Source: Lentzea albida (GTDB lineage Bacteria; Actinomycetota; Actinomycetes; Mycobacteriales; Pseudonocardiaceae). From it: a stretch of DNA of 64,000 nucleotides. A program made the position numbers and the translations under genes. How positions within the stretch are numbered: position 1 is the stretch's first letter; every line of letters begins with the position of its first letter. Shown in pieces: positions 62,328 to 64,000 of this stretch. The stretch lies in the NCBI RefSeq assembly GCF_900111005.1, contig NZ_FOFV01000002.1, forward strand, positions 1 through 64,000, given 5' to 3'. The notes under the pieces were generated by a model. It saw nothing but the letters and a program-made list of their open reading frames with translations. It searched no databases and was not told the origin of the DNA.

Positions 62328-63427
62328 AACTGGACGGGGTCGAGCTCCGCTGGGTCGAGATGCCGCTGAGGTCGCCGTTCCGCACCTCCTTCGGCACCCA
62401 GACCGTGCGGCAGCTGTTGCTGCTGCGGGCGGTCGCGGACGAGGGCGAGGGCTGGGGCGAGTGCGTCGCGATGTCCGAGCCGGTGTACTCCTCGGAGTAC
62501 CAGGAGGGCTGCGCGGACGTGCTGCGGCGCTACCTCGTGCCCGCGCTGACGGGTGAGGTCGACGGCATCTCCGTGGTGCCGCGGCTGAAGAAGTACTACG
62601 GCCACCGGATGGCCAAGGCGGCACTGGAGATGGCGGTGCTCGACGCCGAACTGCGCGCGCGTGGCGTGTCGTTCGGCCGTGAGCTCGGCGCCACGCGCGA
62701 CCGGGTGCCGTGCGGGGTGTCGGTCGGGATCATGAACTCGATCCCGGAGCTGCTGGACGCCGTCGGCGGCTACCTCGGCGAGGGGTACGTGCGGATCAAG
62801 CTGAAGATCGAGCCGGGCTGGGACGTCGAGCCCGTGCGGGCCGTGCGCGAGCGGTTCGGTGACGAGGTGCTGCTGCAGGTCGACGCGAACACCGCCTACG
62901 CGCTCGCCGACGCACGGCACCTGGCGAGGCTCGACCCGTTCGACCTGCTGCTGATCGAACAGCCGCTGGACGAGGAGGAACTGCTCGCCCACGCCGAGCT
63001 CGCGAAGGTCGTCCAGACGCCGATCTGCCTGGACGAGTCGATCACCTCGGCGTCCTCGGCCGCGGACGCGATCAGGCTCGGCGCGTGCCAGATCGTCAAC
63101 ATCAAGCCCGGCAGGGTCGGCGGGTACCTGGAGGCGCGGCGCATCCACGACGTCTGCGCCGCGAACAACATCGCGGCCTGGTGCGGCGGGATGCTCGAGA
63201 CCGGCATCGGCAGGGCGGCGAACGTGGCGCTGGCGGCGTTGCCCGGCTGCACGCTGCCCGGCGACACCTCGGCGTCCGACCGCTACTACAAGCTCGACGT
63301 CACCGAGCCTTTCGTGCTCGACGACGGCCACCTGACCGTGCCGGCAGGGCCCGGACTCGGCGTGACGCCGCTGCCGGAGGCGTTGGAGGAGGTCACGGTG
63401 AAGACGGAGTGGATTCCGCTGGCGTGA
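62324..63427 (+). CDS. Enolase-superfamily N-acylamino acid racemase / o-succinylbenzoate synthase-like
   Basis: The 367-residue product starts at GTG 62324, overlapping the GNAT stop by 4 nt. Catalytic residues of the MLE subgroup are all present: Lys159-x-Lys161 (RIKLKIEP), metal ligands Asp187 (QVDANTAY), Glu212 (LIEQPL) and Asp237 (CLDES), and the second base Lys261 (NIKPGRVGG). The MEMPLRSPFRTSFG-like start and WCGGMLETGIGRAAN fit the OSBS/NSAR family. Lack of other menaquinone genes argues for racemisation of N-succinyl amino acids rather than OSBS activity alone. It ends the operon at a strong hairpin. Confidence 0.87.
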   Translation: MKLDGVELRWVEMPLRSPFRTSFGTQTVRQLLLLRAVADEGEGWGECVAMSEPVYSSEYQEGCADVLRRYLVPALTGEVDGISVVPRLKKYYGHRMAKAALEMAVLDAELRARGVSFGRELGATRDRVPCGVSVGIMNSIPELLDAVGGYLGEGYVRIKLKIEPGWDVEPVRAVRERFGDEVLLQVDANTAYALADARHLARLDPFDLLLIEQPLDEEELLAHAELAKVVQTPICLDESITSASSAADAIRLGACQIVNIKPGRVGGYLEARRIHDVCAANNIAAWCGGMLETGIGRAANVALAALPGCTLPGDTSASDRYYKLDVTEPFVLDDGHLTVPAGPGLGVTPLPEALEEVTVKTEWIPLA

Positions 63428-63432
63428 CAGCC

Positions 63433-63471
63433 GCGCCGGCCTGCGGAAGTACCACTCCCGCAGGCCGGCGC
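63433..63471. terminator. Strong bidirectional terminator after the peptide operon
   Basis: GCGCCGGCCTGCGG (63433-63446) and its exact reverse complement (63458-63471) form a 14-bp stem with an 11-nt loop, between the racemase stop and the stop of the convergent PPOX gene. Confidence 0.75.
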
Positions 63472-63484
63472 CGCCCGGCTCACG

Positions 63485-63877
63485 TCAGGGCGTGTGCACG
63501 CGGTCGACCTCGATGGTGAGCACGACCCGCTGCTGCGCACCGCCGCCGAACCCGGGATAGGGCCGGCCGAGGTACTTCTCGGACAACTCGTCGATGTGCT
63601 CGCGAGCGCCGTCCTCGGTGATGTCCACGACGCTGCCGCGCAGGGCCCAGTAGCGGGAGGGAGCGGCGGGGTCGGCGATGCCGAGGGCGACCCGCTGGTC
63701 GCGGCGGACGTTGCGGGTCTTCTGGTGGGTGTCGACCGTGTTGACGAGCACGTGCACGCCGTCGGTGCCCGCCCAGGTCTGGGAGATCTGCGGCGACCCG
63801 TCCGGCATGAGCGTGGACACGAAGCAGATGGCCTTCGCGTTGAGGACGTCGATCAGGTCGTCGGACAGAGCCGTCAT
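63485..63877 (-). CDS. Pyridoxamine-5-phosphate-oxidase-like (PPOX) family, F420- or flavin-dependent
   Basis: The 130-residue product starts at ATG 63877 with AAGGA upstream. The split-barrel fold has ICFVSTLMPDGSPQISQTWA (near 17-36), VNTVDTHQKTRNVRRDQRVAL (near 45-65) and a glycine-rich C-terminus, as in small actinobacterial F420-dependent reductases. Cofactor preference cannot be proved by eye. It lies 10 nt after a partial gene and is convergent with the racemase. Confidence 0.82.
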   Translation of the reverse strand: MTALSDDLIDVLNAKAICFVSTLMPDGSPQISQTWAGTDGVHVLVNTVDTHQKTRNVRRDQRVALGIADPAAPSRYWALRGSVVDITEDGAREHIDELSEKYLGRPYPGFGGGAQQRVVLTIEVDRVHTP

Positions 63878-63887
63878 GGGTGGTCCT

Positions 63888-64000
63888 TCACTTCGTCTGG
63901 TCGTTGTACAGGTGGTCGATGACCGTCTCGTCCGGCTGGTCGCCGGACAGGTCGGCGTGGCGCAGGCCCGTCAGGGCGATCCGCAGCGCACGGCGCCACA
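63888..64000 (-). CDS. C-terminal fragment of an unrecognised gene (cut by window edge)
   Basis: Only 36 codons and a stop are in the window, ending DETVIDHLYNDQTK. The visible stretch (RRALRIALTGLRHADLSGDQ) looks like an amphipathic helical tail. The stop lies 10 nt before the PPOX start, so the two are probably co-transcribed. No family can be named from this piece. Confidence 0.5.
   Translation of the reverse strand, partial: WRRALRIALTGLRHADLSGDQPDETVIDHLYNDQTK

Overview
The window reads as a chromosome segment of a very high-GC filamentous actinobacterium, most likely of the Pseudonocardiaceae type (Lentzea, Saccharothrix or Amycolatopsis relatives). The support is GC-saturated third codon positions, many GTG starts, leaderless promoters, Tat and lipoprotein exports, a cholesterol oxidase, malonyl-CoA synthetase and ABC-F genes. 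The genus is inference. I found no rRNA, tRNA or CRISPR array, and no gene-free stretch longer than 300 bases.

Layout. 1-348: edge of an IS481-family insertion sequence. 349-7500: secreted S1 protease, GT39-like membrane protein, MFS exporter, serine hydrolase and dinB with an SOS box. 7500-17250: a two-gene leaderless operon and a cholesterol oxidase, both with AAC-nn-GTT dyads like KstR operators; an amine oxidase fused to a cyclic-nucleotide-type domain; an amidohydrolase; and a secreted GH31 enzyme. 17220-22316: malonate uptake and activation (GntR regulator, MatC, MatB, carboxyltransferase) with palindromic operators. 22298-26039: a leftward operon of a two-component system, a KhtT/KhtU-like cation antiporter and two small proteins.

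26247-37819 holds regulator and target pairs: AraC with an oxidoreductase, HxlR with an MFS exporter, XRE-cupin with a hydrolase, and TetR with amidase and hydrolase genes. A 165-bp near-perfect palindrome (33668-33832) lies between two genes of the last group. A patatin-like gene follows. 37857-41215 is a tandem ABC-F pair behind a leader with a 10-codon upstream ORF and an intrinsic terminator, the layout of ribosome-mediated attenuation. 41249-48457 has two small cytosolic genes, a methyltransferase, a P450 and a MacB/FtsX-type ABC exporter.

48689-63427 is the most striking part: eleven recognisable genes plus one small ORF, nearly all overlapping by 1-13 nt or abutting. It encodes two cytosolic beta-lactamase-fold enzymes, a dipeptide ABC importer (with a permease-ATPase fusion), an M19 dipeptidase, an S9-S12 peptidase fusion, an M20 hydrolase, a GNAT acyltransferase and an NSAR-type racemase. 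The last three match the N-succinylation, racemisation and desuccinylation route that turns D-amino acids into L-amino acids. I infer a dedicated pathway for importing and dismantling D-amino-acid-containing peptides. The window ends with an F420/PPOX-type gene and a partial gene.
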